A stretch of 64,000 nucleotides of DNA, from contig OX155951.1 of the NCBI GenBank assembly GCA_944548615.1, positions 16,417,502-16,481,501 on the forward strand. The letters are read 5' to 3'. Source of the DNA: Micropterix aruncella (lineage: Eukaryota > Arthropoda > Insecta > Lepidoptera > Micropterigidae). Of the stretch, positions 43,955-53,655 are shown piece by piece (the first letter of the stretch is position 1; the number at the start of each line of letters is the position of its first letter). Made by a program: the position numbers and the translations under genes. The notes under the pieces were generated by a model. The model had not been told where the DNA came from, made no database searches, and saw nothing but the letters and a program-made list of their open reading frames with translations.

Positions 43955-44315
43955 TCTCCAAAAACGAACCATTATAATTCTGATTAATCTTTACTGTAGT
44001 AATCATTTCAAAACTCTATGAATCCTCACTCTACATCACTATATGTCTTTGAATGTATGACGTTGATATTCAAAAAATATAGTAAAGTTGAAGACTTAAA
44101 AGGAAACTCACTCATTTTACCAGAGGTAGGCATACTTTATCATTACCCTATCGGTCTTTTTTATTACATATTTAAAAGGGATCCTAACTGCGTTGGAATG
44201 GTGTGTTATAACAACCTAATAGAAAAAATATATATAAAAATAGCTCAGTTTAGGTCCAAATTAATAGGCTACCTTATTGAGAGATAATTGTATGATATCA
44301 ACGAAATCTAATTAG
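43955..44315 (+). pseudogene. Jockey-like reverse transcriptase C-terminal fragment
   Basis: About 43965-44030 encodes KRTIIILINL, then ILTL (the KRAIRxI and ILTLPSLY region). After a +1 shift the 44018-44287 frame encodes TSLYVFECMTLIFKKYSK, then CVGMVCYNNLIEKIYIKIAQ FRSKLIGYLIER, the usual YxGxKxYNxLPxxI, FKxxLxxYLIxx C-terminal block. The catalytic core is absent. Confidence 0.65.
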
Positions 44316-45106
44316 GTGATTGTCAATTTCTATTTTGATTTTCTTCAATTAGCTTGACACTTTTACCATTTTATTGACTTAGTATATATTAATCCGACTA
44401 ATTCATTTTTCCTCAGATAATCCATTGTCCTTTGTTTTGGGGATCACATAATTTTATATTTCATGATAACTCAATTGATAATTATCCCGTCGAAACGTAC
44501 TAGAATCAGTTAGTATTTTATTGTTTTTTTTAATTATATATCATTTCAAATAATTACCTAATTTCGTTTGCAGTTTTAAGTACGATTATTATAAATGATA
44601 TGGTGAGACTCTTAAGAAACCTATAGTATCGATTTTTAGAATTATTTTATTTGTACGCGGCTATCCATGTTTAAAACCATTGTTTACTACCTAACAAGCA
44701 CAAAAGCCATATAAGAAGTGCCAAATATAGCTTTAAGCTGATTAAAAGTCATGTAAAGGCGTTCAGATTAACTCTCAGCTATGTAAAGGTGTCATTTAAA
44801 GCAACTTGGCTTATATTACCTTTTATTCATACAATTTTGTCGTATAAAGCCTTTTGGTCGAATAAGCGTGGTATAATCACTATAAAACATACTAATTTAT
44901 AACCATTTTATGACTAAGGGCAGTATAGTGGACGAATAAATAACCTTTATATAACAAACAAAACAAAAGCTACTACATTACCCTTACTCCACCAAAGGCT
45001 GTATATTGGTTACAAAACCCACCCTTATACAGCATGTAGTCATATTGAAGCTAATAGGACCTCACTTACGCAGTTTATTGCTTTATAAAAGATAAATCAG
45101 AGTTGC
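44316..45106. other. A+T-rich DNA, insertion neighbourhood of the retrotransposon
   Basis: No gene. Strings such as GCCATATAAGAAGTGCC, CTATGTAAAGG and TATAAAGCC recur here and, as GCTATATGACC and GTTATATAGCC, beyond the retrotransposon (50225-50310). The LOA/I-type element may therefore have inserted into an older repeat, but its ends could not be defined. Confidence 0.35.
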
Positions 45107-45118
45107 AGGTGCCATATA

Positions 45119-45209
45119 GTAGTAGTAGTTGGAGTGGGGGGCTTGTTTCCAGCCCTTGATGTCACCTAGATCTGTAAGGTCTTTTGTAACTACCCACTGT
45201 GTGATTAGG
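45119..45209 (-). other. Retrotransposon 3' UTR and (ACT)n tail
   Basis: About 90 bp between the ORF2 stop and the target duplication. On the minus strand it ends in a short ACTACTACTAC run instead of poly-A, as in several I- and LOA-type elements that use simple-repeat tails for priming. A polyadenylation signal is not obvious. Confidence 0.75.
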
Positions 45210-48200
45210 TCAATTGTCAGCTAGTAGCCCGGTACTTCTTACCAGACTAAGTAGGTCACTGACCTTCAAGTTGGGCAGATCGCTGGGTTCGAGAAAGGCT
45301 CGTCCCAGTAAACTGTGTCTTTTGGCGGCGAGCCCCGGACAGCGGCCAACAATGTGTATGCTGTCCTCAGGTTCCTCGCCACATATTCGGCAATCCTTGC
45401 TCTCAGTCAAGCCAAGGTTGAATAGATGAGCTCTAAGGGTCGTGTGTCCGGTGAGGAGACCGATAGTGGTTCTAAGGTTCTTCTTGCTCATGTCAAGTAG
45501 GGCCTTGGTTTTCTTCTGTAGTGGTTGCTCCATCATGGCTTTTGCCTGGCGACATCCCTGACTCTGTTTCCAGGAAGCCCGATGTTCCTGCTCCAAGCAG
45601 TCCCTGATGATTTTCTTACCTGTAGCGAAGGGGACCCCTACAGCTGGCTCCACTGGGCAATCCAGTGTGCCCAGTTTTGCCAGTCTATCGGCCTCTTCGT
45701 TTCCGGGTATGCCTTGGTGACCCGGTATCCACATTAGGGTGATTTTGTTGGATTTTCCCAATTTGTTGAGCTCCTGCATGCAGTCCCAGACCACAGAAGA
45801 TTCTGTGGTGGCTCTAGCCAGAGCGTCCAGTGCTGCTCTGCTGTCAAAGCAGATGAGGATTTGTCTGTTTTTTACCTCAAGTCGACTTTGTAGTTTTATG
45901 CATTCCAATATGGCAAGTACCTCGGCTTGGAAAACCGTAGCGTATTGTCCAAGGGGGATGCTGATTCTGTGGTTGGTTTTGGGTCCGTACACGCCCGCCC
46001 CAAAACGTCCATTTGTTCCTGAGCCGTCGGTGAACCAGGCGTCTGCGTTGTGGCTTTGAAGCCACTGCGGATTTTTCCATTCTTCCCTGGTGGGGATTAG
46101 GATTTTATAGGATTTCTCTACCGAAATTTTTTTCCGTAGTCGATCCTGGGTCAGAGTGAATGGGCTATTGTGGAGGAGGTTTAGCTCAGGATGATTGTGC
46201 CCTCCACGCTTCCACTCGCCCAAACACTTCAGTCTGTATGCTGTAAGTCTGGCGGAGTGGATGATGAGCTTGTCCAGAGGCGGGCAGCAGAGTGCCACCT
46301 CTAATCCCGCTGTTGGGGTGGTCTTCATGACGCCAGTTGCAGCCCTCAGGTAGTTACTTTGAAGGCTTTTAAGCATTTTTACTGTCTCAAGCTTTTTCAC
46401 CCTGGACCACCAGACTATTGCAGCATAGGTTAGTCTAGGCAGCAGTACTGCCCTGTAGAGCCATAAGGCGACCCTGGGTTTGAACCCCCAGGTTTTTCCC
46501 ATGACTCTTTTGCACGTCCACAACGAGGCATAGAAGGTTGTTCTCTTGCGCTCGAGGTGGTGCTTCCAATTGAGCTTTGGGTCTAGATAGACTCCAAGGT
46601 ATTTAACTACTGTAGCGTATTCTATCTCCTTATCCCAGAGCTTGAGACACTCAACGGGTTCGGGTTTGTATTTTCTGGTGAAAATCATGGCCTTAGTCTT
46701 GCTTGGATTAGCGGATAGACCTCTGGCCTGGCACCAGTCTTGGGTGGTCTTAAGTGCTTTGTCCATGAGCTCCTTAAGTATTGATAGGAAGTTTCCTCTG
46801 ACTACTATGGCCACGTCATCAGCGTAGCCGTAGACAGAGAGGCCTAGGTTTTGTAGATCTATTAGGAGTTCGTCTACAACGATGCTCCACAAGAGGGGGG
46901 AGATGACTCCACCCTGTGGACAGCCCTTAGCAGGGATTCCCGTGATGGAGGTGTCGCCTTGATAGACGGTCAGATTCCTATTTGATAGCATACTCAATGT
47001 CCAGTCAATAATGGTCTCTGGTATTCCTCGTCTGTGCATAGCGTTTTTTATAGTTGCATATGATGTGGTGTCAAATGCTCCTTCGATGTCCAGGAATACT
47101 CCCAGAGCGTAACCTTTCGCCGCTAACTGTGTCTCTATTGTGCTCACCAGGTGATGTAGGGCAGTGTCCGTAGATCTGCCCTCCCTATAGGCATACTGAG
47201 CATCAGCAAGCGGTTGAAGAGCTAGGTGGTTGTTTTTCAAGTAGCCGTCAACTAGTCTCTCCAGTGATTTCAGGAGAAAGGAGGTGAGGCTAATGGGTCT
47301 GTAGTCTTTGGCAAAGATGTGGCCGTTCCTGCCTGCCTTTGGAATGAACGTGACTCTTGCGCTGCTCCAGGCATGAGGGACGTGTCTGAGGGCTATGCTC
47401 GCTCTGAGTACCTTTGTTAGAGGGCCCAGCAGCTGGCTTAACCCTTTTTGTAGTAGGACTGGGTATATTCCATCCGGTCCAGGTGATTTGTAGGGGTCGA
47501 AGGTGCTCACGGCCCATTCTACTGCTTTTGGATTAACTATCTTGGCTGCAAGGGCCCACTCTCTGGGCTTGTGGAGCCTCTTGGAGTTCTCCCCTGCGGC
47601 AATTGGGTGTGAGGATTCCTGGAAGCCCGGAAAGTGTGTTTCCATTAGGAGCTTCAAGGTTTCCTTGGTGTCGCTTGTGTGTCCCCCCTCTGGTCGTTTA
47701 AGGCATCCCAGCTGGGGGCGGTTGTTAGAGCTGAGGATCTTGTTGAGCCTGGAGGCTTCGGAAGCTGTTTCCACGCTCTCACAAAAGTCCCTCCAGCTTC
47801 TTCGTTTGGCTTTAACAATGGCCTTGTTGTATTCGTTTCGGGCGTTTTTGTATTCCTCCCAAAGATGTTGCGAGTTAGTGTTGTGATTTCTCGCCCTATT
47901 GAAACACCTTCTCAGCGTAAGCCTGAGCTTGGTCAGCTCTGGGTTCCACCATGGGACCTTTTTTGAGAGGTTTTTTTGTTTCAAAGGGCAATTCTGCTCG
48001 TAGGCGTCTATAACGGCATTAGACAGTGATAGTGCAGCTGTTTCTAGTTGCTCTTTGGTGTGGAATCGATTCGGAACCGTGGTGAGCTTGATAGCCAGGT
48101 CCCTATCGAATCCTTCCCAGTTGGTATTTCTAGGGTTGCGAGCCCACTGAATTTCCAATGAGTGACGAAGCGTTAGATGGATCTGCCTATGGTCCGAGCC

Positions 48201-48845
48201 TGAGGGTTCATCTGAGACCCTCCAGTCTTGAACCAGGTCGGCCACTTCTTTTGTGCAGATCGTGATGTCCAGTACCTCCTGTCTTCTTGAGTCTATGAAG
48301 GTAGGTTCTGTTCCTCTGTTGAGGATGGTGAGTTCATTGCCTAGGATAAAGTCATGCAGGCTTACCCCCCTCGGGTTTATGTTGGAACTACCCCAGCACA
48401 CGTGGTGGGAGTTCGCATCGCAACCCAGAAGGAGTTGGAGCCCGCGTTGTTTCGCATATGTCACTAGGTTGGTTATATCTTCTTGCGGTGGCAGGTCAGT
48501 GGAGTCATAAGGCATGTATGCTGACCCAATGAGTAGATCCACCGTTCTGTCTCCTGTCAAGTTGATTTTTGTTAAAACGACCGTTAGGTCATCGCCGCTG
48601 AGTTGTGGCAGAAAAGTGGCTGTGACGCCCTTAGTGACCACGCAGGTCCTGAGTTTCCGAGTCGGTTGGGCCTTATGAATGGTTCCGCAACCTCCTAATC
48701 CACTTATAGTATCCCTAACAATCCAAGGTTCTTGGATTAGTGCTATACTTGTCTGCGCCACAGCCATGCTCCTGGTTAATATCGCCGAGGCGCTTTTGCT
48801 GTGGTGCAAGTTGATCTGGATTATGGGGACTTTTAGGTGGTTCAT
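45210..48845 (-). CDS. Non-LTR retrotransposon ORF2: endonuclease, RT, RNase H
   Basis: 1211 residues, uninterrupted. Residues 1-225 form an APE-type endonuclease that would nick the target (IQINLHHSKSA, QEPW at 38-41 with E39, GSAYMP at 107-112, GCDANSHH at 141-148, SDH at 217-219). Residues about 440-760 are the reverse transcriptase (IPKAGR at 501, YRPISL, FLDIEGAFD with D586, PQGGVISPLLW, YADD at 674-677). Residues about 935-1065 are RNase H with all acidic residues visible (D940, E975, D1001, D1053, plus H1043 in WIPGHQG). The C-terminus has C1152-x2-C-x8-H-x4-C1169, a CCHC knuckle. The ATG overlaps the ORF1 stop as ATGA. All hallmark catalytic residues are present, so the protein is predicted competent. 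It acts on element RNA in the nucleus by target-primed reverse transcription. Confidence 0.95.
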   Translation of the reverse strand: MNHLKVPIIQINLHHSKSASAILTRSMAVAQTSIALIQEPWIVRDTISGLGGCGTIHKAQPTRKLRTCVVTKGVTATFLPQLSGDDLTVVLTKINLTGDRTVDLLIGSAYMPYDSTDLPPQEDITNLVTYAKQRGLQLLLGCDANSHHVCWGSSNINPRGVSLHDFILGNELTILNRGTEPTFIDSRRQEVLDITICTKEVADLVQDWRVSDEPSGSDHRQIHLTLRHSLEIQWARNPRNTNWEGFDRDLAIKLTTVPNRFHTKEQLETAALSLSNAVIDAYEQNCPLKQKNLSKKVPWWNPELTKLRLTLRRCFNRARNHNTNSQHLWEEYKNARNEYNKAIVKAKRRSWRDFCESVETASEASRLNKILSSNNRPQLGCLKRPEGGHTSDTKETLKLLMETHFPGFQESSHPIAAGENSKRLHKPREWALAAKIVNPKAVEWAVSTFDPYKSPGPDGIYPVLLQKGLSQLLGPLTKVLRASIALRHVPHAWSSARVTFIPKAGRNGHIFAKDYRPISLTSFLLKSLERLVDGYLKNNHLALQPLADAQYAYREGRSTDTALHHLVSTIETQLAAKGYALGVFLDIEGAFDTTSYATIKNAMHRRGIPETIIDWTLSMLSNRNLTVYQGDTSITGIPAKGCPQGGVISPLLWSIVVDELLIDLQNLGLSVYGYADDVAIVVRGNFLSILKELMDKALKTTQDWCQARGLSANPSKTKAMIFTRKYKPEPVECLKLWDKEIEYATVVKYLGVYLDPKLNWKHHLERKRTTFYASLWTCKRVMGKTWGFKPRVALWLYRAVLLPRLTYAAIVWWSRVKKLETVKMLKSLQSNYLRAATGVMKTTPTAGLEVALCCPPLDKLIIHSARLTAYRLKCLGEWKRGGHNHPELNLLHNSPFTLTQDRLRKKISVEKSYKILIPTREEWKNPQWLQSHNADAWFTDGSGTNGRFGAGVYGPKTNHRISIPLGQYATVFQAEVLAILECIKLQSRLEVKNRQILICFDSRAALDALARATTESSVVWDCMQELNKLGKSNKITLMWIPGHQGIPGNEEADRLAKLGTLDCPVEPAVGVPFATGKKIIRDCLEQEHRASWKQSQGCRQAKAMMEQPLQKKTKALLDMSKKNLRTTIGLLTGHTTLRAHLFNLGLTESKDCRICGEEPEDSIHIVGRCPGLAAKRHSLLGRAFLEPSDLPNLKVSDLLSLVRSTGLLADN

Positions 48846-49789
48846 TTTGCTGTACCTCCTTCCGTTCCCTCCACTGCGTCCGACTCCTTCCTAGGCTTAT
48901 TATCGAGCAGCCTTACGGATGCCCGTGCTAGCCCACAGTAGGGTCGGAAGTTGCAGGCCCTGAGAGTGGCCAATGAGGAGTCGCTCACCAGACAGGCGAA
49001 GTGGACGCTCGAGGCATCCTTCTTCGTGCTCCCCCTAGCGACGGCCCACCCATCGGTCTTCAGACCTGGGTTTTGCCTGTCGAGGAGTAGAAGTACTTTC
49101 TCGACAGTGTACTTGGGCTCCTCCACGTGGACCACCACTCGATGGCGTTTGGGCAGCTCATCGACCGGCAGCACACACACGGATTCACCTTGGACGAGTA
49201 AGTCCGTGGAAAGGCTTCTGAGCCAGTTCCCCGTCTCCTCATCTGCGCACGAGAAGACGATTGCACCGTCCCTCTCCCAGCTGCCGGTAAAGGATGGTGT
49301 TTTAGTGCCAACAGGAATTTCCATGATGGCGTCCACAATCTTGTCCCGGATGGCTTCTATGTCGCCGGCTTCAAGTTTTTTGTCAGGGTAGCCCCTTATT
49401 ATGAGGGCTAGCCTGAGGAGTCCTTTCGTGGCCTGGGCGTAAGAACCTTGGTCGGAGACTTTCGGTCTTTTTCCTGTCGCCTGATGGGAGGGGCTTGGGG
49501 TGTTTGGCCCTTGTCTGGGGCGTTTAGGAGCCCCAGGGGCCTCTGCAGTCCCGTCCTCCGGCTTAGAGTTAGCACTGGAGGCTCGGGGGTTAGCAGTTAG
49601 CCCCTCTCTCATCAGTTTTTTGTAGCGACGCCTTGCGGCGCCGTTATATCTAATGCGGGTTTTGGGTGGGCTTTTTGATGGGCCCGCCCCCGCGTTGGGT
49701 GCCTCCTGTGGTTCGCTTTGAGACAAAGCCACCCCCTGGAGTGCTTCACTTAAGTTCATTTTTGGTGGTGTACTGTTTGTTTGATCCAT
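48842..49789 (-). CDS. Non-LTR retrotransposon ORF1, DUF4780-like RNA-binding candidate
   Basis: 315 residues from the ATG at 49789. An in-frame ATG at 49807 lies outside the element, in the flank beyond the target duplication, so it is not the native start. Residues 1-120 are Pro/Ser/Lys-rich and probably disordered, with a basic block GAARRRYKKLMREGL at 50-64. Residues about 123-293 (LLRLALIIRGYPDKKLEAGD, CADEETGNWLRSL, LPKRHRVVVHV, LLLLDRQNPGLKTDGWAVAR) match the DUF4780 pattern known from insect retroelement ORF1 proteins. No CCHC knuckles, unlike jockey or R1 ORF1. Expected role: RNP formation with element RNA. The stop overlaps the ORF2 start by ATGA. Confidence 0.88.
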   Translation of the reverse strand: MDQTNSTPPKMNLSEALQGVALSQSEPQEAPNAGAGPSKSPPKTRIRYNGAARRRYKKLMREGLTANPRASSANSKPEDGTAEAPGAPKRPRQGPNTPSPSHQATGKRPKVSDQGSYAQATKGLLRLALIIRGYPDKKLEAGDIEAIRDKIVDAIMEIPVGTKTPSFTGSWERDGAIVFSCADEETGNWLRSLSTDLLVQGESVCVLPVDELPKRHRVVVHVEEPKYTVEKVLLLLDRQNPGLKTDGWAVARGSTKKDASSVHFACLVSDSSLATLRACNFRPYCGLARASVRLLDNKPRKESDAVEGTEGGTAK

Positions 49790-49802
49790 TAGGTGCCATA
49801 TA

Positions 49803-50489
49803 AGCAAAGCGGCCTTTTTTTTCTCGAACCTTTATTACCTAAATTTTTGTATTATATTTTTAAAGGCATTTTAAGTCATAAAATACACGTATTATAGGTA
49901 AATCCTATTTCAAAGTGTGTGAACAATAACCAGCAAGTTTTCTTTTATACTGCGAAAAATAAAATTTATTTCCAAAAACTCTTTAAAGCATAATAAATGA
50001 ATTAAAATATTAATATTTTGAAGGCGCGTTAAAATTTTGTTAGACATGTTAATTAATATTGTCAATGAAATGATGTCCGCAAGAGAATTTGGTAGATTAA
50101 ACTACAATATAATAATTTTAAAGTCAATAAATAAAATGCAATACCAACAATTTGGCTATATAAATATTTTAGTAGCCATTAGGAATTCTATGTTTGCGAT
50201 GGCAAATGATCATGCAGCTTCTGACCTGCTGCTATATGACCTGACTGCTATATGACCAGTTCTTATGACTAAAAGCTGTAGCGATAACGTTGCCGTGACC
50301 GTTATATAGCCAAATTGTTCTACTTGGGTAATGTTTAAACCAATATTTAAAAGGTTTTAAAGACAATAAACTTGATTTAATTTTGATTTTATTTGACCAG
50401 CATATAATGCCTTTTATATTGGTAAACTCGAATGTCTTGCCGTAATTGAGTACTTTTTTCGGGAGTTTATTGATAATTCAAAACGACTT
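49803..50489. other. A+T-rich flank of the retrotransposon
   Basis: No gene. The open frame at 50037-50255 has no domain. Contains TGCTATATGACCTG and CTGCTATATGACC duplicates at about 50230-50255. Confidence 0.35.
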
Positions 50490-50675
50490 TTTTTACTTAT
50501 AAATAAAATAAAAACGAATTTATCGCGTGAAGTTTGTAACACCCGACGTTTCGCCGATGTTGCGACCGGCGTAGTCCAGAGACAGTCTATCCTGGACAAC
50601 GGCTGTTGCAATATTGCCGGAACTTCGGGTGTTACAAATCCCACGCGGTAAATTCATTTTTATCTTATTATAATG
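50490..50675. mobile_element. Palindromic miniature element, family F, second copy
   Basis: TAAATAAAATAAAAACGAAT TTATCGCG, GTAACACCCGACGTTTCGCC GATGTTGCGACCGGCG is mirrored by GTTGCAATATTGCCGGAACT TCGGGTGTTACAAA and CGCGGTAAATTCATTTTTAT CTTATTATAA. It is the same family as 7500-7710, about 43 kb away. Confidence 0.75.
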
Positions 50676-50799
50676 TCAAACAATCGCGATAATCTTTGTT
50701 TTTTACTCTTCTTTGCATATATGCGAATTTAATTTTGTATGTGACTAATTTTATTTGGTACGTTTTCAATCGGATTTATATATAAAGTTTTGCTGATAT

Positions 50800-51130
50800 T
50801 TCCGACCATAATATCTAAAAACGCCACAATTTTGTCGGCCAACGAAAATTACGCTATAACGAGAGAAGAGGGAGATGGACGGGGCCGTGTGAGAGGGATA
50901 GAGAGAGTTAGAGAGACAGGCGTCAGGAGTGACGCAAATCCAGCTTCATTAGTGAACCGCAGGCGGCGCGGGCGGGCGCAGGACACGGACCGGCGACTGT
51001 CACACGCCTTGCGTCGAGATTGGCGCGCGGGGCGCCCGCGCTGACTCCGACGCGACGCAAACGCGACGCCGACACCCGCGTCGCAACGCCAACTAGCCGT
51101 CACTTCGAACCCGTGACAGGTTTTCTTATA
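50800..51130. other. C+G-rich complex island
   Basis: GAGAGAGTTAGAGAGACAGG followed by a strongly C+G-rich, CG-dinucleotide-rich block (50950-51110). Overlapping open frames on both strands (50790-51044 plus, 50849-51187 minus) are Arg/Ala-rich from composition. No domain. It could be a CpG-rich regulatory or exon-adjacent segment. Confidence 0.35.
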
Positions 51131-51299
51131 CAGCCTAGCGATAAAAAAACTAACTACCATATTTGTGTGTGCACTATGCATATGCATGTCTACCGAAACG
51201 GCACTCTATAGATAAGAAATATAAAAATAATGGTGATAAATATTAAACAACTATATGTGCGAATAAACCAGTACATTTGTTTTTAGTTTCACCATCGCA

Positions 51300-51490
51300 C
51301 ATTACAGTGAAAATTAGACCTGGCCGTAGACGGAAATCTTAGTTGCGGAACATTCGAGAATGGACCGAAATTACGAGTGTCGCCGAATTGTTTTGCCTGG
51401 CGAAGGACAAATATAAGTATGCAGAGCTGACTACCAACCTTCACTGGTTGGAGAGGCACCCTAAGAACAAGAAGAATTGCACATTGTAGT
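51300..51490 (+). pseudogene. RTE-like retrotransposon RT, extreme C-terminus
   Basis: The plus frame from about 51326 reads RRRKS, stop, LRNIREWTEITSVAELFCLA KDKYKYAELTTNLHW. This is the C-terminal signature GRRRKSWLRNIREW, SVxxLFRLAxDRxKxxxLTANLR of RTE-like insect elements, with the conserved Trp replaced by a TAG stop. It continues the block that is frameshifted in the 13307-13745 copy. Confidence 0.75.
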
Positions 51491-51499
51491 ACTGATATG

Positions 51500-52489
51500 A
51501 ACAAACGGGATAGAATGTTAAAAAGGCGGCTTGGTATCGTAGAACCGTATCCGTTTGAGAAAACAGAGGGAAAAAATCGTAAGACAGCTAAAAGTAACGT
51601 ATGCCGTATGTTCTACTTTTACTTGTAGAGCAAAAAGGCCTCTACACAGAGGAACTGTAATAATACGGCACATTGACTGTAATCCGTCCTGCGTGGCTTG
51701 TCTCTAATGATTCTCGTAGTAAATACGTCGTCCCGTACGATCAAACAACACCAGTTGTTAGTGTCGACCAATACCTATATTATATTTTTGCATAATGGTT
51801 TAACGGAGTGAAACCCACTGGCAGTACACTGAGCGTTTAACAGAGCTGGCCGATGTAAATTCCAGGTCTGTCGGATGAGCTCGAGCCACTACGATCCGCG
51901 GGCACCTCTCTCCTCCGCACCTCGCACCGTACTCCTATTCTCCCGCCAAAGTGCGTCACCTCAACCAAAATAAGCGCTAAGCCCCCTTAGACGGACAAGT
52001 AGGTTCCACATTACATTCCCACATTACGTTCCACATTACATCATTTTTCTTTAGAGTTGATTGAAAGTAAGATATCTTGGCATTTCAGCTTTTGGGCGAA
52101 GTCATCATTCCAGCACATTTCAAAATACAGATCAATACCGAAATTAACTAATTAAAATATAAATACAATAACTACATGTGCTGGACAGATCGAGAAACAA
52201 CACCAAAGTAGAAAAATGTAATTTTAATTTAGGCTGGAATGCGTTTTTCCGGATTCCTCTCAAGATGCTGCAGATTTTTTTCTCAATTGAATGCATTTGA
52301 TTGAAATAATTCCATTCCAAGAGCATAGCGATCAAAACAAAAACAGAATCAACCTAATATGTCGTTCCTATTCTAAAAAAGAATAACGAATATCCATCAT
52401 TCGAATCGTGAGTAGAAAAATAAAACTCAGTTTTATCGAATTTTTCAATTTCCATGCAATTTTTCCAATTTTCGTTTCCGTTAGGACCT
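51500..52489. other. Intergenic DNA, no supported gene
   Basis: Mixed sequence with a C+G-richer part at 51820-51990. Small direct repeats of TTCCACATTAC at 51996-52035. No recognised element. Confidence 0.35.
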
Positions 52490-52598
52490 TATTTGGACTA
52501 TTACGAACATTTTAAAATAAAAAATAGCCAAATCCGTTCAGCTGTTCAACCGAATATGCGGTTACCAAAGAACAGCATTTAATTTTTATTTATATAGA
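52490..52598 (-). mobile_element. Helitron-like 5' terminus (reverse)
   Basis: On the minus strand: A, then TCTATATAAATAAAAATTAA ATGCTGTTCTTTGG, followed by TTGAACAGCTGAACGGATTT GGCTATTTTT. This is the common insect Helitron 5' end, TC-ATATA, a start resembling 'AATxGCTGTTC', and 'CTGAACCGATTTGGCTA'. The 3' CTAG end was not located, so the copy is partial or its other end is diverged. Confidence 0.55.
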
Positions 52599-52599
52599 T

Positions 52600-53121
52600 T
52601 AGAAATGTATGTTATTGAAATTATATATTTTTTAATTCGTGTCAATATTTATGACTTTGAAGACGTGAAATCAACTGTAGAAGATCTGGGAAGGAGGGAG
52701 GGTGGTTTTTTAATATATAGAGAAAATATCGTATAAGAGATCTCTATCATTTGGAGAATGATCTCTATCACTTGGACATTTTACATTCGAATCTCAAATG
52801 AAAAGCGGTAGAGAATGACGTCATCTTGTATACGATATTTTCTTTATCGGTTAAAAAAATACCCCCCCCCCCCCCTCCCCCAGCTCTTACATGAACATTT
52901 TCAACATCCGCCTACAAACATTATAATATGTCAGTAAAGCTCTTCATTTAACTTCAGCCTCAATGCCTTACACCAAGATAAGAGCTTTTTCAGGCATTAA
53001 ATCGCACGGATAATACACTGCTTTTAAACCCACATTCGAAAAATTGTTATTTCGTAATTCGAAGTCACTTACACGTTTATCGCAGCATGCCTTTTTTTGA
53101 AAATGGCAAAACTAAGACATA
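52600..53121. other. Intergenic DNA with a C-tract
   Basis: Contains an imperfect inverted pair: TTTAATATATAGAGAAAATA TCGTATAAGAG (52710) and ATACGATATTTTCTTTATCG (about 52830), plus a (C)14 tract at 52862-52875. AGATCTCTATCATTTGGAGA and GATCTCTATCACTTGGACA are tandem. A small decayed miniature element is possible. Confidence 0.45.
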
Positions 53122-53655
53122 CGGGGTTTTCCTATACGGGCGGGTCGATGTTGACAGTATGTGAAATAAAAAAATCTACGTGTGAGCTGTTAACAAAATT
53201 ATTTTTTTTTAAAGGACCATGTATGCCATTATGTATGGAGTATGGCATCGTTCAAATGTCCGCCTCGGTTCGCATGGTGGCACGGATCAAAGAGGTCCAA
53301 TTTTTAATGACTACCGCATAGATCCAGCTGCACTTGGGCGATGGCCTGGGTTATGTTGACTTTGAGGGCATCGGTCGATTGCGGCTTATTGGCATAGACC
53401 TGTGAATTTCAAAAACCCCACAAGAAAAGTCTAGCGGGATCAAACCGCACGATCTTGGTGGCCAATTCACGTCACCTTCGCGAGAGATAACAATGCACTA
53501 ACGAACACTCATTTCGATAATACAGTTTTAACGTGCTGCTCAATCGTGTAATTTGGCTTGTGACTGAATAATAAACAACAGATTTGACAGACGCCGCCAA
53601 AAAACATGGCCGCCACAGACTGTCAACATCGACCCGCCCTTATTGGAAAACCCTA
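53122..53655 (-). mobile_element. Internally deleted Tc1/mariner-type element
   Basis: Inverted ends: GGGTTTTCCTATACGGGCGG GTCGATGTTGACA (left) and, in reverse complement, GGGTTTTCCAATAAGGGCGG GTCGATGTTGACA (right), flanked by TA on both sides. On the minus strand about 53475-53230 encodes GDVNWPPRSCGLIPLDFSCG followed by a degraded tail. This is the C-terminal block of an insect DDE transposase (WPPRSxDLTPLDFFLWG) in which the Asp position is Gly. The N-terminal two-thirds are deleted (534 bp total). Non-functional. Confidence 0.8.

Larger units (their letters stand above)
45107..49802 (-). mobile_element. Coding-complete non-LTR retrotransposon with 12-bp target duplications
   Basis: AGGTGCCATATA occurs at 45107-45118 and at 49791-49802. 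The element body between them (45119-49790, minus strand) begins AATGGATCAAACAAAC, one base before the ORF1 start codon. It carries ORF1 and ORF2 without internal stops and has a ~90-bp 3' UTR ending in CTCCAACTACTACTAC, a short (ACT)n tail. EN, RT, RNase H and a DUF4780-like ORF1 place it with the RNase H-bearing LOA/I group. Clade assignment needs a tree. Base composition is visibly C+G-richer than the host flanks. No 5' UTR is present in this copy. Confidence 0.92.

Noticed and set aside
45214..48894. Plus-strand open frames opposite the retrotransposon ORF2
   Set aside because: They are antisense shadows of a gene with complete domain structure on the minus strand.
49790..49807. Upstream in-frame ATG for ORF1
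   Set aside because: It lies in the host flank beyond the target duplication. The native start is the ATG at 49789.
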